A stretch of DNA of 64,000 nt from Physcomitrium patens (taxonomy: Eukaryota > Streptophyta > Bryopsida > Funariales > Funariaceae), in contig NC_037270.1 of assembly GCF_000002425.4 (NCBI RefSeq), positions 12,152,698 to 12,216,697 of the forward strand. Reading direction: 5' to 3'. This document shows positions 8,669 to 19,306 of this stretch, piece after piece. Numbering within the stretch: position 1 is the stretch's first letter; each line of letters begins with the position of its first letter. The notes beneath the pieces are model-generated. The model was not told the DNA's origin. It saw only the letters and a program-made list of their open reading frames with translations, and made no database searches. Both the position numbers and the translations under genes were made by a program.

Positions 8669-9472
8669 GCGATGCGTTCTCAAGCAAGATTGCATGTAAT
8701 ACGATAATATTCTTTAATTTGATCTTTTTAATTTGGCCTTTCACAACAATCTCTATTACATTAGAGCTTATTCTAATAGCTTCTACTATGCCATTATCTT
8801 CCATGAGTATATTTATTATTGAAATTTCTTCATAAGTATCAAATGAATACTTGTATGAAATCATATACTTGGTAGCACCCAAATCAACAATCCTTTTAGA
8901 CATAGTGGCCATAGAAGTTCTTTTACTTGTCATGAATGCATAATCATCACTTTCATATTCATCATGAGCATTGTTTGTACTTTCTCTATCTCCTTTCTTA
9001 ACTTCATAGTAATTTCTAGCAAAATGACTTGATTTTCCACAAATGAAGTAAATTCTTGCACTATCATATTGGTTAGAATAACTTCCCTTATCTTATCTTA
9101 AAAAGAGAGCCAAATCTTCACTTTGAGGCTCTTTTTCTTTCCTCTTGGTCACTTCATGAGCAAGTCTTATCGTCACATAATTCATTGTGAGCTCTTTTAG
9201 TTTGATAGACTCTAATGCCACAATAAGGTAGTTATATGACTCGGGAAGGCTCATAAGCAAAATCATGAAAATATTACTCTCTTCTAAAGACTTGTCAATA
9301 ATTATAAGTTGATTAGCAAGGGTCTTTATTTTATTGATATGAGCCATGAAGTCAATACCTTCTTCCATCTTGCAAGTGAAGAATTTCCTCCTTATGAAGA
9401 TGATATTGGACAAGTTCTTGCTCTCATATATGTTGCAAAGGATCTTCTATACTTCTGCTGGTCCTTTGCAAG
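8669..9472 (-). pseudogene. Copia F1: gag C-terminal half, zinc knuckle, protease
   Basis: The minus strand reads gag MEEGIDFMAHINKIKTLANQ and LMSLPESYNYLIVALESIKL (9413-9093). A knuckle follows near 9070-9010, in which both outer Cys are Tyr (YFICGKSSHFARNYY). The protease start is VDLGATKYMISYK, with the expected DSG changed to DLG (8933-8680). These are Ty1/copia gag-UBN2 and protease domains. The N-terminal half of the same gag lies at 16497-16258, separated by gypsy A. Everything 3' of protease is lost at the junction with X2. Confidence 0.85.
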
Positions 9473-10029
9473 GATCATGGACATACACATGTAAGCCAAT
9501 AATTACATGTATAAATAGATAAAAGTAAGTAAAAATAAATAAAGTAAGTTAATTCTATAGTATTTGGTATGAAAGCTTTCTAAAAGCTTCATAGACACTG
9601 CTTTGACTTTATAGGTGTCTTTAATTGACTTTTTGGATTAGAAATGTGGCCAACAAGTTTGCCATGTCCCACACATATTGTTAGCTTGAAGACCAAGCTA
9701 ACTATGTAATCCACACGTAGAAAAACTTGTCTTATAAGACAAGGCATGTGTCCTATAAAGTAAACACATATTAAAGATCCTATAGAATGTCGCCATATAA
9801 CTCCTAATTAGATAGTATATAAAGAGACAAGAGTGAATCCTTCTTCACTCTTGTCAACTCCTTTCTTCCTTCCAATCTAGTTTCAAGGGTCTCTAGTTTT
9901 CTAGTCTTTTAGTAATAGCCACTCCAGTTACTTTTTTAATATACATATCAAGTTATTTCTATTTTGTCATCTTTCTTTGAAAGAAGTCTCATTTATTTAT
10001 TTATCTTTATTATGTTCTTGTCTTTGACA
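9473..10029 (+). repeat. 5' LTR of gypsy A
   Basis: The LTR runs from (TG)TCATGGACATACACATG to CTTTGACA, 557 bases. A TATA box (GTATATAAAG) lies near 9828. A degenerate heat-shock-like block (GAAAGCTTTCTAAAAGCTTC) lies near 9570. Confidence 0.8.
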
Positions 10030-10049
10030 GATTGACAAGAGTACACTTA

Positions 10050-10061
10050 TAATATCAGAGC
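10050..10061 (+). promoter_or_regulatory. Primer-binding site of gypsy A
   Basis: TAATATCAGAGC matches 10 of 12 bases of the tRNA-iMet complement TGGTATCAGAGC. It lies 20 bases after the LTR, as in element Z. Confidence 0.65.
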
Positions 10062-10167
10062 TTTGTCTAATCTTGATTAAGAGTGGATTATCTCTTTTTT
10101 TTGATAAGACATAAGCATATTAGAAGTTAAAGTTTATCCTCTTCTAAACTGATATTGTCTAACAAGA

Positions 10168-10989
10168 TTGGCAAGAAGTGAAGATATAAAAATGATTGAA
10201 GCTACTTCAATATCTGCACCAAATCATGTCCCTTCTTCTATGGTGGAATGCCCTTCTAGTGTTAGAAAACAAAGAATTGCCCTACCCGAGAAGTTTGATG
10301 GCACCAGATCAAAGTTTAGAGGATTCATCAATCAAGTGCAACTTGTGATTGAACTTCAACCCCAAAGCTATCCAACTCCAAGATCATAAGTTAGATTCAT
10401 TGGTACGCTTCTTTCAAGTTCAGTATTATCATGATTTTTATCTTTTTTTGAACAATGAGATTCAATATTGGATTATCTAGAGATTTTTTTGGTAGAGTTT
10501 CAATCCATGTATAGAGAATATGATGCAATTTGTGTTGCAACCAATAAGACCTCTATTTTACGAGAAGGTAATCGATTAATAACGCTGTATGCTTCACAAT
10601 TTTAACAACTTGGAACTGATATCAAGTAGGATGATGCTGCACTTATTAGCCAATTTCTCTACGGATTATAATATGAGGTAAAACAATTAATGCTCAACTT
10701 ACCTGATCCTCAAACATTGAGTCAAGCAATTGACTTTGCTGTGAAGTGCGACAATTACCTTTTTGAATTTCGATCTGAGAATCGTACAAGTGTACCTCAA
10801 TATAACTATAATTCAATAGCAACACGAACATCTCTTCAACACATATATTTGAAAGTAGAGGATATACAAATTGATGCAGTACGTTTCAAACCTCTTACTG
10901 AGCAAGAAAAGACTCGTCGTCGTGAAGAAGGATTGTGCTTATATTGTGGAGAACCTAAATACACTTTTCAATATTATCCAAAGAAGTGA
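10168..10989 (+). pseudogene. Gypsy A gag, broken
   Basis: The first codon is TTG where ATG is expected (the related gag of element Z starts ATG GCC AGA); the next ATG is at 10192. The matrix/capsid region KFDGTRSKFRGFINQVQLV is at about 10300-10350. After stops the frame resumes with LMLNLPDPQTLSQAIDF (10690). The zinc knuckle near 10935-10980 reads CLYCGEPKYTFQYYP, with the zinc-binding His and last Cys both lost. The product would package element RNA. It is non-functional here. Confidence 0.8.
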
Positions 10990-11060
10990 CGCAACTATTA
11001 AATGAGGAGTATGGAGATCAAAGAAGATAGCATGTCGGAAAACGAATTTGTCCAGCTACA

Positions 11061-11671
11061 ATGGGTACCAAGTGGCTGGAACCTCATACAACATCTAGTA
11101 AAGGTCCTATCCTCTCCTCAGAATCCTCTCCATGTTTTACGATAAATGTTATTCTAGGATCTAAACATCTCAAAGTCTTTGTCTTGCTAGATTCAAGAGC
11201 CTCAACATGTTTCTTAGATGAAAATTTACTAAAAGATATAGCATATTTTTAGTAAAGAAAACTAAACTTGTTCATATAGAAGTCATAGATGGTCGTCCGT
11301 TGTCTTCAGGAGATGTTACTTATGAAACCTTTCCTATAGAAGTAGTAATTAATATTCATAGTAGTTTTATAATATTTAATATCATTAGATCTCTTTCTAA
11401 TCCAATCATTTTAGATTTATCATGGCAAGAAAAATATAATCCTAAAATAAATTGGACTTCTTATAATCTTGACTTTTTTGAAAGTATAACTAAGAGTATA
11501 ATTAATCAAGTAGAAAGTCATAATTCTAGTATAATTAAATCTATATTTGTAGGTGCAAGAGCTTTCTTGCATGCTACAAAAGAAGGATCACTTTGTGTCA
11601 TTTATGCCACACTTGTTTCTACTGGTGGAAAGACTTCAAGTAGCATTTCAAGCCAATATCAAGATTTTTAA
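11061..11671 (+). pseudogene. Gypsy A protease
   Basis: The retropepsin motif reads LLDSRASTCFLD, with the active-site DSG changed to DSR (G to A). Two frames, 11061-11252 and 11300-11671, cover it with a break between. The second contains SLSNPIILDLSWQEKYNP, the usual sequence after the protease core (cf. SLSNPIILGLSWL in gypsy B). It is catalytically dead. Confidence 0.8.
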
Positions 11672-12385
11672 GATGTATTTGAGAAAAAGAATGCGGATAC
11701 TCTTCTAGAATATTATTCTTATAATTGCTCAATTGACCTTCGAGAAGGAGCACAACCGCCATTTGGACCAATCTACAATTTATTTCAAAAAGAGTTGGTT
11801 GAATTCAAGGAGTATATTGAAGAGAATTTGGCCAAGAACTTCATACGTCATTCCAAATCTCTAGTAGGAGCTCTAATTTTATTTGTGAAGAAAAAAGATG
11901 GATCATTGCAGATATGTATTGATTATCGAGGACTCAACAAAATCACTATCAAAAATAGGTATCCACTACTTTTGATATCTAGACTTTTTGTTCAGTTGAA
12001 TCAAGCTAAGATCTATACAAAAATAGATCTATGAGGAGCATACAATTTGGTACGCATCAAAGAAGGAGATAAATAAAAGACTACGTTTCAAACAAGGTAT
12101 GGATATTTCGAATACAACGTCATGCCTTTTGGACTTACAAATGCACCAGCAGCATTCCAACATCTAATGAATGATATCTTTCGGGAGTTTTTAGATGATT
12201 TTGTTGTATGTTACCTAGACAACATCTTAATCTATTCTAAGAACACAGAAGAACATGAACTTCATGTTTGCTAGGTATTACAAAAAATAAGAGATGCAGG
12301 AGTCTATGCCAAGATAGAAAAGTATGTATTTCAAACTACTCAAGTCAACTTCTTAGGATACATCATTTCAAATGATGGACTTATA
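11672..12385 (+). pseudogene. Gypsy A reverse transcriptase
   Basis: RT motifs in order are [20 protein letters not shown] (about 11870-11940), TKIDL-stop-GAYNLV (the stop is a CGA-to-TGA change at about 12032), [20 protein letters not shown] (about 12120-12180) and the active site YLDN at about 12215, where family members have YLDD. The Asp-to-Asn change abolishes polymerase chemistry. The region ends with the NFLGYIIS motif. Confidence 0.9.
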
Positions 12386-13020
12386 ATGGATCCTAAGAAA
12401 GTTCAAACTATTATGGATTGGAAGATCTCAAAAACGATAAGAGATGTCCAATTTTTTTTAGAATTTGCTAACTTCTATCAGATCTTCATTAAAGACTTTT
12501 CTCAAGTTGCAGCTCTACTTACACGTTTGACTTACAAAGACAAACTTCAATGGAATCAAGAAGCAGAAGTAACATTTGAAGCTTTGAAGATAACCTTTAT
12601 TTCTGCACCAATCTTGTATTGCGTCAATTTTTCTAAGCCATTTTTTATGGAAACAAATGCATCAAACTTTGCTTTAGATACCGTATTATCACAAATAGGA
12701 ATAGATGATAAATTCCATCCAATAGCTTTTCATTCCAAAAAAATTTCAGCAATCGAGATCAATTACGAGATCCATGACAAAGAACTTCTTGCAATCATGG
12801 ATTCATTTCAAGAATGGCACCATTATCTAAAAGGTGCTTCTAGCCTAGTCACAGTGTATACGGATCACAAGAAACTTGAATATTTTATGTGAGCACATGT
12901 TTTGAATCGTCGCCAAGCCCGTTGGAGTATATCTTTGTCAAGTTTCAAATTCAAGATCACTTATCGACCATAAAAACAACAAGGTTTGTTAGATGCACTC
13001 TCTAGACGATCTTATCTTGT
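12386..13020 (+). pseudogene. Gypsy A RT connection and RNase H
   Basis: An open stretch of 168 codons covers the connection and most of RNase H. The motif METNASNFAL shows the first catalytic Asp changed to Asn. Glu in YEIHDKELLAIM and Asp in VTVYTDHKKLEYF are kept. After a stop the conserved VLNRRQARWS and DALSRRSY continue to about 13015. Confidence 0.9.
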
Positions 13021-13782
13021 ACCAAAGGAAGGAGATGCTGCTTTTGATCAACAACGAACAATTCTATTGAAGCCAAACCATCTTCATCTTCGAACAATGA
13101 AATCAATACTAACTATTGATTCAACTTTTATTAAGCAAATTTAATCAAGTATGTCTTTTGATCCTTTTATTCGTGATATGAAGAGAAATCCTTCAAAGTC
13201 TTATGATACTTCCAAGTTTGAATTCAAGAAGAATCTACTATATTTTGAGGGACGCCTATATGTTTCAGATGGTGAAGCTCAATTACGTGTTCTTTAAGCT
13301 CGTCATGACTTTCCAGTAGCAAGTCATTTTGGGTACAATAAAACTTGGGAACTAATATCCAGGGACTTTTGGTGGCTACAAATGTAGAAAGCATTCAAAG
13401 ATTTTGTATAATCTTGTGATGTTTGTTCGAGATCAAAAACTCCTTGTTATCGACCTTATGAACTTCTTCAGCCATTACCCATTCCAAAACAACCATGGTC
13501 TTTTATTTCTATGGATTTCATCACGAATCTTCCAATCTCAGGTTCTTATGACTCTATATTTGTGATAGTAGATCATTTGATCAAGTTGGCATATTTTGTA
13601 CCATGTACAAAATCTATAAGAAGTGAAGAAACAGCTAAGCTCTTTCTTGACAATATCTATTGCTATCATGGATTATCCAAAGATATTATATCAGATAAGA
13701 GAACTCAATTTGTATCAAGATTTTGGCGGACTCTTTTCAAGATTCTAAAAGTGGATATAAAACTATCTTCAACATTCCATCT
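13021..13782 (+). pseudogene. Gypsy A integrase, N-terminal part
   Basis: The zinc-binding H2C2 region is at about 13300-13440 (ARHDFPVASHFG, then CDVCSRSK), with stops. The catalytic core begins at 13505 with SMDFITNLP (first Asp), then IISDKRTQF (second Asp; the usual DRG is DKR). The frame is interrupted at 13782 by a solo LTR and continues at 14344. Confidence 0.9.
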
Positions 13783-14343
13783 TGTCACGAACATACTCAT
13801 ATAAGCTAGTAATTACATATTTAAATAGGTGGAATAAAGTAAAAGTAGATAAAAGTAAATTAATTCTATAGTATTTAATAAAGAAGCTTCTTAGAAGCTT
13901 TATAGATGTTGCTTTGACTTCATAGGTGTCTTTAATTGACTTTTTGGATTAGAAATGTGGTCAACAAGTTGGCCATGTGCCACACATGTTGTTAGCTTGA
14001 AGATCAAGCTAACTATCTGGCCTACACATAGAAAAACTTGCCTTATAAGTCAAGGCATGTGTCCTACAAAGTCAACACATATTGGAGGTCCTATAGAATG
14101 TCGCCACGTAGCCCTTAGTTAGATAGTATATATAGAGACAAGAGTGAAGCCCTCTTCACTCTTGTCAACTTCTTTCTTGCTTCCAGTCTAGTTTCAAGGG
14201 TTTCTAATTTTCTTGTCTTTTGAGAATAGCCATTCTAGTTTCTCTTTCAATATACATACTTATTTATTTATATTTTGTTACCTTTCTTTGAGTGAAGGCT
14301 CACTTGTCTGAATTGCTTTTTCATTGAGTTCTTGTCCTTGATA
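13783..14343 (+). mobile_element. Solo LTR of the gypsy A family inside integrase
   Basis: The 561-base LTR begins TGTCACGAACATA and ends CTTGTCCTTGATA. The flanks are CATCT and TATCC. The undisturbed gene (HPQTDG, and gypsy B) has CATCC, so each copy of the 5-base target duplication carries one C-to-T change. GAAGCTTCTTAGAAGCTT at 13883 resembles the heat-shock array of element Z. The TATA box is near 14126. Confidence 0.9.
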
Positions 14344-14750
14344 TATCCTCAAACTGATGGACAAATGGAGTGTATTAATCAAGTTTTAGAGTAATATTTA
14401 AGATGTACTATTAACTACCAACAAGATGATTGGACAACTCTTTTGCTATTGGCAGAGTTTGCTTACAATAACACGGTACATTCTTCTACAAAACAAACAC
14501 CTTTTTTTACTAATTATGGTTATTGTCTATAATTTAATACTTTTGATTTTTCAAAAGTTGATAATCCTGCTATGAAAGATTTGGCAATTCATTTATCAGA
14601 GGTATATGTAATGATAAAGGTGAAGTTTAAAGAAGCTCAAGAACAACAAAAGGTCAATGTGGATGTCTATCAAAAGGAACAACTACCATTCCACATGGGT
14701 GATAAGGTATGATTACTTCGTCACAATATCAAGACCACTAGTCCTTATGA
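14344..14750 (+). pseudogene. Gypsy A integrase, C-terminal part
   Basis: The sequence resumes directly after the solo LTR with the PQTDGQMECINQ motif containing the third catalytic residue (Glu). It continues through [16 protein letters not shown] and the VNVDVYQKEQ region. Stops include CAA-to-TAA type changes. Confidence 0.85.
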
Positions 14751-14754
14751 TAAG

Positions 14755-15123
14755 TTGAACTATCGAAGGCTTGGACCATTTTCTATTTCTACACAAATCA
14801 ATCCAGTTGCATATTGTTTACATCTATCGAAGTCAATGAAAATCTATTCAGTATTCCACGTGTCTCTTCTTAAACCATACAAGATAGTGGACATACTAAG
14901 AAGAAGTCAAGTTCTACCTCTTCCTATAGAAGTGGACAATAATAAAGAATTTGAAGTAGAAGAAGTCTTAGATTCAAGGCGGCGTCAAAATAAATTGAAA
15001 TATCTTGTCCATTGGTACGGATATGATATTAGTGAACGTACATGGAAACCAATAAAGAATCTTACAAATGCAGCAAAGGCGATGGAGGCTTTTCATCGAC
15101 AACATCCATCAAAATCAAGATAA
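14755..15123 (+). pseudogene. Gypsy A integrase tail and chromodomain
   Basis: An open frame of 122 codons. Residues about 1-45 are the integrase C-terminal fold (LGPFSISTQINPVAYCLHL, FHVSLLKPY). Residues about 65-120 form a chromodomain: EVEEVLDSRRRQNKLKYLVH, then WYGYDISERTWKPIKNLTNA and an HRQHP tail. The aromatic cage residues (Y/W) are largely kept. Chromodomains target chromovirus integration to marked chromatin. This is the only clear chromodomain in the window; gypsy B has lost its copy. Confidence 0.9.
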
Positions 15124-15217
15124 AAACATTCTTTATGAAAGGAACAAGATCTAGGCAAGATAACATTCTACTTTCAATCCTTGTTTATAGTTTCTTTGTA
15201 GTTGTGATGCTCAAAAG

Positions 15218-15681
15218 ATGGAGAACCAATAACTAGCAGATTTGACTCAAGAGCCTTTGTTTGTTGACCTACCGGACGAGTCATTACAATTGCCACAACC
15301 TTCAAGATGACACAATCGAGATAAAGATCTTCAAGAATGACATGTTCTTTCTCAAATAGATGGTAAAATACAACGCGTTTGGTATCACGACCTTGGAAGG
15401 GACTACCGATGTTTGGTGATTTTACTAGAGGTAGGAACAATTCCTAATGGTGTTCCAAATGTTTTATTCGAATGAAGTTATGAAGGCCTCAACAATGATC
15501 AAATAATTGGGTGATCTTCCCGCCCTGGTATGAGACACTACTGATGGTTGAGAGGCCCTATCAATCATCTTCGAAGAGAATGAAGATCAGAATATATGGC
15601 GAATATAATTTGTCGCATCATAGATTTCCTCAACATATGATTACCGCTCCTCGTCGAACTTATCCCTAGAAGGGAGGATAA
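15218..15681 (+). pseudogene. Decayed extra reading frame downstream of chromodomain, gypsy A
   Basis: After the chromodomain stop, a different frame starting ATG at 15218 can be read for about 155 codons to the purine tract. It includes QEPLFVDLPDESLQLPQPS, then VWYHDLGRDYRCLVILLEVG and WLRGPINHLRRE. Its internal stops are one TAA and about seven TGA, nearly all in positions where CAA, CGA or TGG would restore the frame. The region is visibly richer in GC than its surroundings. Gypsy B has about 100 bases here and lacks it. No domain is recognised. It could be a third ORF, or a captured sequence; the function is unknown. Confidence 0.45.
15668..15681 (+). promoter_or_regulatory. Polypurine tract of gypsy A
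   Basis: AGAAGGGAGGATAA sits directly before the 3' LTR. The same position in gypsy B reads AGAAGAGGAGGTGA. Confidence 0.75.
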
Positions 15682-16257
15682 TGTCATGGACATACACATG
15701 TAAGCCAATAATTACATGTATAAATAGGTAAATGTAAGTATAAATAGGTAAAATAAGTAAAAATAGATAAAAGTAAATTAATTCTATAGTATTTGATATG
15801 GAAGCTTTTTAGAAGCTACATAGATATTGCTTTGACTTTATACTTGTCTTTAATTGATTTTTTGGATTAGAAACGTGGTCAATAAGTTAGCCATGTACCA
15901 CACATATTGTTAGCTTGAAGACCAAGCTAATTATATAGCCCACACATAGAAAAAATTGCCTTATAAATCAAGGCATGTGTCTTACAAAGTCAATACATAT
16001 TAGACGTCCTATAGAACGTCGCCATATAGATCCTAATTAGATAGTATATATAGAGACAAGAATAAAGCCTTCTTCACTCTTGTCAATTTCTTTCTTGCTT
16101 CTAGTCTAATTTCAAGAGTTTCTAGTTTTCTTGGCTTTTGGCAATAGCCATTCCAGTTTCTTTTTTAATATATATATCAAGTTATTTCTATTTTTCATCT
16201 TTTTTTGAGAGAAGTCTCACTTATTTATTTGTCTTTATCATGTTCTTGTCCTTGATA
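15682..16257 (+). repeat. 3' LTR of gypsy A
   Basis: TGTCATGGACATACACATG to CTTGTCCTTGATA, 576 bases, matching 9473-10029 and differing by scattered substitutions and a short AAATAGGTAAA-like repeat near the start. Confidence 0.85.
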
Positions 16258-16497
16258 GGAAGAGATGATGTGAAAAAAATTGGTAGTAATCATGTCAAAA
16301 GCCTTCTTTTCACATCTTGTAAAGTCCTTTCTCTCCTTAGAATCAGCATGCATGCTTGGAAGCTCTTCTCTTTCATCTATAATATTCGAAAGTTCCAAAG
16401 ATGCCAACAAAAGTTCAATTTTTATCTTCCAATAGTAGAAATTGTCATCTTTCAACTTCTCAATCATTCTCAAACCTTCACCTTCCCTAGAAGCCAT
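16258..16497 (-). pseudogene. Copia F1 gag, N-terminal part
   Basis: ATG at 16497 on the minus strand gives MASREGEGLRMIEKLKDDNF, then YYWKIKIELLLASLE, the Ty1/copia gag start. The frame runs into gypsy A at 16257 and resumes at 9472. Confidence 0.85.
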
Positions 16498-17185
16498 ATC
16501 TAAGAACAAGTCTATCAAAAAAATATCAAAAAAAAGAATTTCTATGTACTTAAAATCACCAAAATAATTTTATATTAGCAAAATCTTAGAATACCTTCTT
16601 GTGAACACATAAGTGTTTCTTTATTCCAAACACTTCTAACTCAATTTTCAAAGCTTTTAACAAGTATGTAGACTCCAAACAGCCTCACTATTAAGTTTTT
16701 TAACTCATAAAACTCACTTTTTTATGAAAACTTCCACAACACCAAAGACACTATCAAGGTCTTAATCACTCAATCCTAGAAATTAAGAGCCTTCAAACAG
16801 ATGTTAGGAATCTATAAGACCCAAATTAAAACCTCCACAAGTCAAACACAAGATTAAATCATATAAATCCTAACATCAGTAAACACCATAAGATCTATTC
16901 TACACAGGAGCAACAACCAGCAAATAACTTCAACTTATTTGAGAAGCACAATCAAGTGTATGTGGGCCCATAATCTATTGAATAAACACAATAAATAAGA
17001 CACAAGTAAATAAAAATTAGCAAGATTAGACACAAAAAAAGTGTAGAATGAGATACCTCTCACTTCCAATATCCATTATTTTTAGGTGGTGGTTGCTAAC
17101 CAACAAGACAACTTCCATCTTCTTTATATTATATCCATTTCTACTTCATCCAATTAAATCTTAGGTTCTTTTTTAACCTAACCAC
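16498..17185 (-). repeat. Copia F1 leader and 5' LTR, truncated
   Basis: It matches, in the same orientation, the regions 22064-22883, 24311-24658 and 55310-55990 (shared landmarks: the ACACAAGTAAATA block near 17000, the CTCACTTCCAATATCC block near 17067 and the CATCCAATTAAATCTTAGGTTCTT block near 17150). The LTR start TGTTAA is lost; the match ends near 17185, where RT of copia F2 begins. No clear primer site remains. Confidence 0.65.
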
Positions 17186-19306
17186 CACCTTAGTTTTTAT
17201 ATCCATTTGATGTATTTTAAAGTCTATTGTTGTGCCAATTGTTATAATAGTTTTAATAGTAGTGATTTTGGCCACAAAAACAAAAATTTCATTAAAATCA
17301 AGATTAAAAACTTGTAAATAGTATTTGATAATTAATCTTGCCTTATATCTTATAATTTTATCTATTCCATCCCTTTTAATTTTGAACACCTATTTACAAC
17401 CAATTCAAGATTGATTTGGTAGGAATTAAGTCAATTTCTATATTTCATTATCCATAAGTGATTTATACTCTTTTTCTATGGCCTTTTCCTGTTTCATAGA
17501 ATCTATGGACTTCATTATATCACACAAATCCAATAGATAAGTAAAAAATACTACATTAATATTTTTTTTACTTATTTGAAAAAAATATGATTCATCCATC
17601 ATTTACCATGTGGTCTTCTTTCTCTCAAAGAATATCTCATTTTATTTAAAGAAGATTCATTTTATTGCATTCTATGCTCTCTTCTAAACTTCTTCTTTTT
17701 TGAAGCTTGCCTTTTTTTAATCAAAGATTAATATTCTTTATCATCATCATCATAATTTTCAACATCTTTATTGTTGTTTCTAAAATTTATTGAGGATTTT
17801 TTTTTATCTTTATTCTTTTTTTATCTTTATTGATACCTCCATCATCTTCATTTTCATCATCTTTTTCTTCTTTTTTTGCTAAACTTAAAGATGTATCCAT
17901 AAACACATTATTATTTTGACTTGGATACATTTCCAAGTATTCATAAGTATTTTTATACTCCAAAAACTCTATATTATGACTTTTGATGATCTTCTTGGTA
18001 TCCAAATATATTAGCTTATATGCCTTGGTACTTTTATAATATTCAACAAATATACATTTTATATCTTTTGCATCAAGTTTGAATCTTATACAATCTAGTA
18101 ATTTTGTATAAGCAATGCATTAAAAAGTCTTTGTGTGTAAAACATAAGGTTTTCTTCTACTCCATACTTTTTCTAGAGTCATTGATGTGAGTGCAGTTAT
18201 AAGGCACTTATTCCTTGTATATATTACATTCACGATGGCTTTTGCTTAAAACTCATATCCATGCTATTAAAAATATAGCATACTCTTTGCCATCTCTATA
18301 ATGATTTATTTTTCTCTTTTAGCAACTCCATTTTATTATAGAATGTAAGAAGTAGAGATTTATCTTGCAATATCTTAAATCTTCAAAAAGTCATCAACAT
18401 ACTTTGATAAATACTCACTTCTATTGTCTATGTACAACACCTTGATCTTACACTTACATTGCTTTTTTACAAGTTCCTTAAAGTCCTTAAATCTTCAAAA
18501 ACAATCACTCTTGGATTTGAGAATAAAAATCCACATCTTCTTAAAAAATCATCAATAAATGTAACAAAGTATCTTGCTCCTTTAATTGATGGTATATTAA
18601 TAGATTTATAAATATCAAAATATACAATCTCCAATAATTTACTTGCCTATATTGTAACTCCATTTGAAAATGAGGCCCTTTATTGTTTGCCTTGGATACA
18701 ACTTTCATAAGCAAATGTCATGGCATTGTGGCTGAATTGACTAAGATCTAAGCCTCTTATCATGGATTGGAGCTTCTTTATGGTCTTGGCATTCAAATAA
18801 TCAAGATACTGATGTCAAATGTCAAATCTGTCTTAATCATGTGAAAATTCAGTAAATGCAACTACTTCTACTCCATTTAATTTTTTACACTTGACAAAGT
18901 AGAGATTGCCATTTCTAAAGTCCTTGGCAATATCATCTTTATCTAATTTCTTTTCAAAGCATGCATTCATGTCAAATTACACTTTAGAACCATATGAAAC
19001 TAGTTTATTTACAAAAAAGAGGTTTTTCTTGATCTTAGGTATATATAAGACATCTTTCAATTTGATCCTCTTGGTTTATCCTTTCATAAAAATCTCTACT
19101 AAAATGGAGCCCATTCCAATAACTTGTATCATGTCATTGTCTTTCATAAAAATATTTATTACTGAAATTTTTTCATAAGTATTAAACAAAGACTTACATG
19201 GAGTCATCTACTTGGTGGTACCCAAATCAAAAATCTACTTACATATGGCAGCCATAGAAGTATCTTCACTTGCTATGAATCCATAATCATGTCCTCTAAA
19301 TTACTT
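17186..19306 (-). pseudogene. Copia F2: protease, integrase and start of RT
   Basis: Read on the minus strand: the protease relic IFDLGTTK-stop-MTP near 19210, the GAG-pre-integrase region, and integrase with GARYFVTFIDDF near 18560 and KKYGVEENLM near 18150. The integrase tail follows (18005-17787, acidic). RT starts MFKIKRDGIDKIIRYKARLI and GLDFNEIF-like NLDFNEIFVFVAKITTIKTI (17389-17190). Numerous stops and frameshifts. The gag half lies at 21302-22063 beyond a solo LTR. The rest of RT and RNase H are missing at the join to copia F1. Confidence 0.85.

Larger units (their letters stand above)
9473..16257 (+). mobile_element. Gypsy A: full-length chromodomain Ty3/gypsy element
   Basis: The 6.8-kb element has two LTRs, a tRNA-iMet-type primer site, gag, protease, RT, RNase H, integrase, a chromodomain, a purine tract and a 3' LTR. 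It is inserted in the gag of copia F1; joining 9472 to 16258 restores the gag order seen in copia F2. The flanks share AGGA, and the first two LTR bases are lost or changed. Many stops are present and the element is dead. The chromodomain and motif style resemble Tcn1-like chromoviruses. Confidence 0.85.

Noticed and set aside
15174-15440. 88-codon minus-strand frame in gypsy A
   Set aside because: It is antisense to the better supported plus-strand decayed frame and has no recognised motif.
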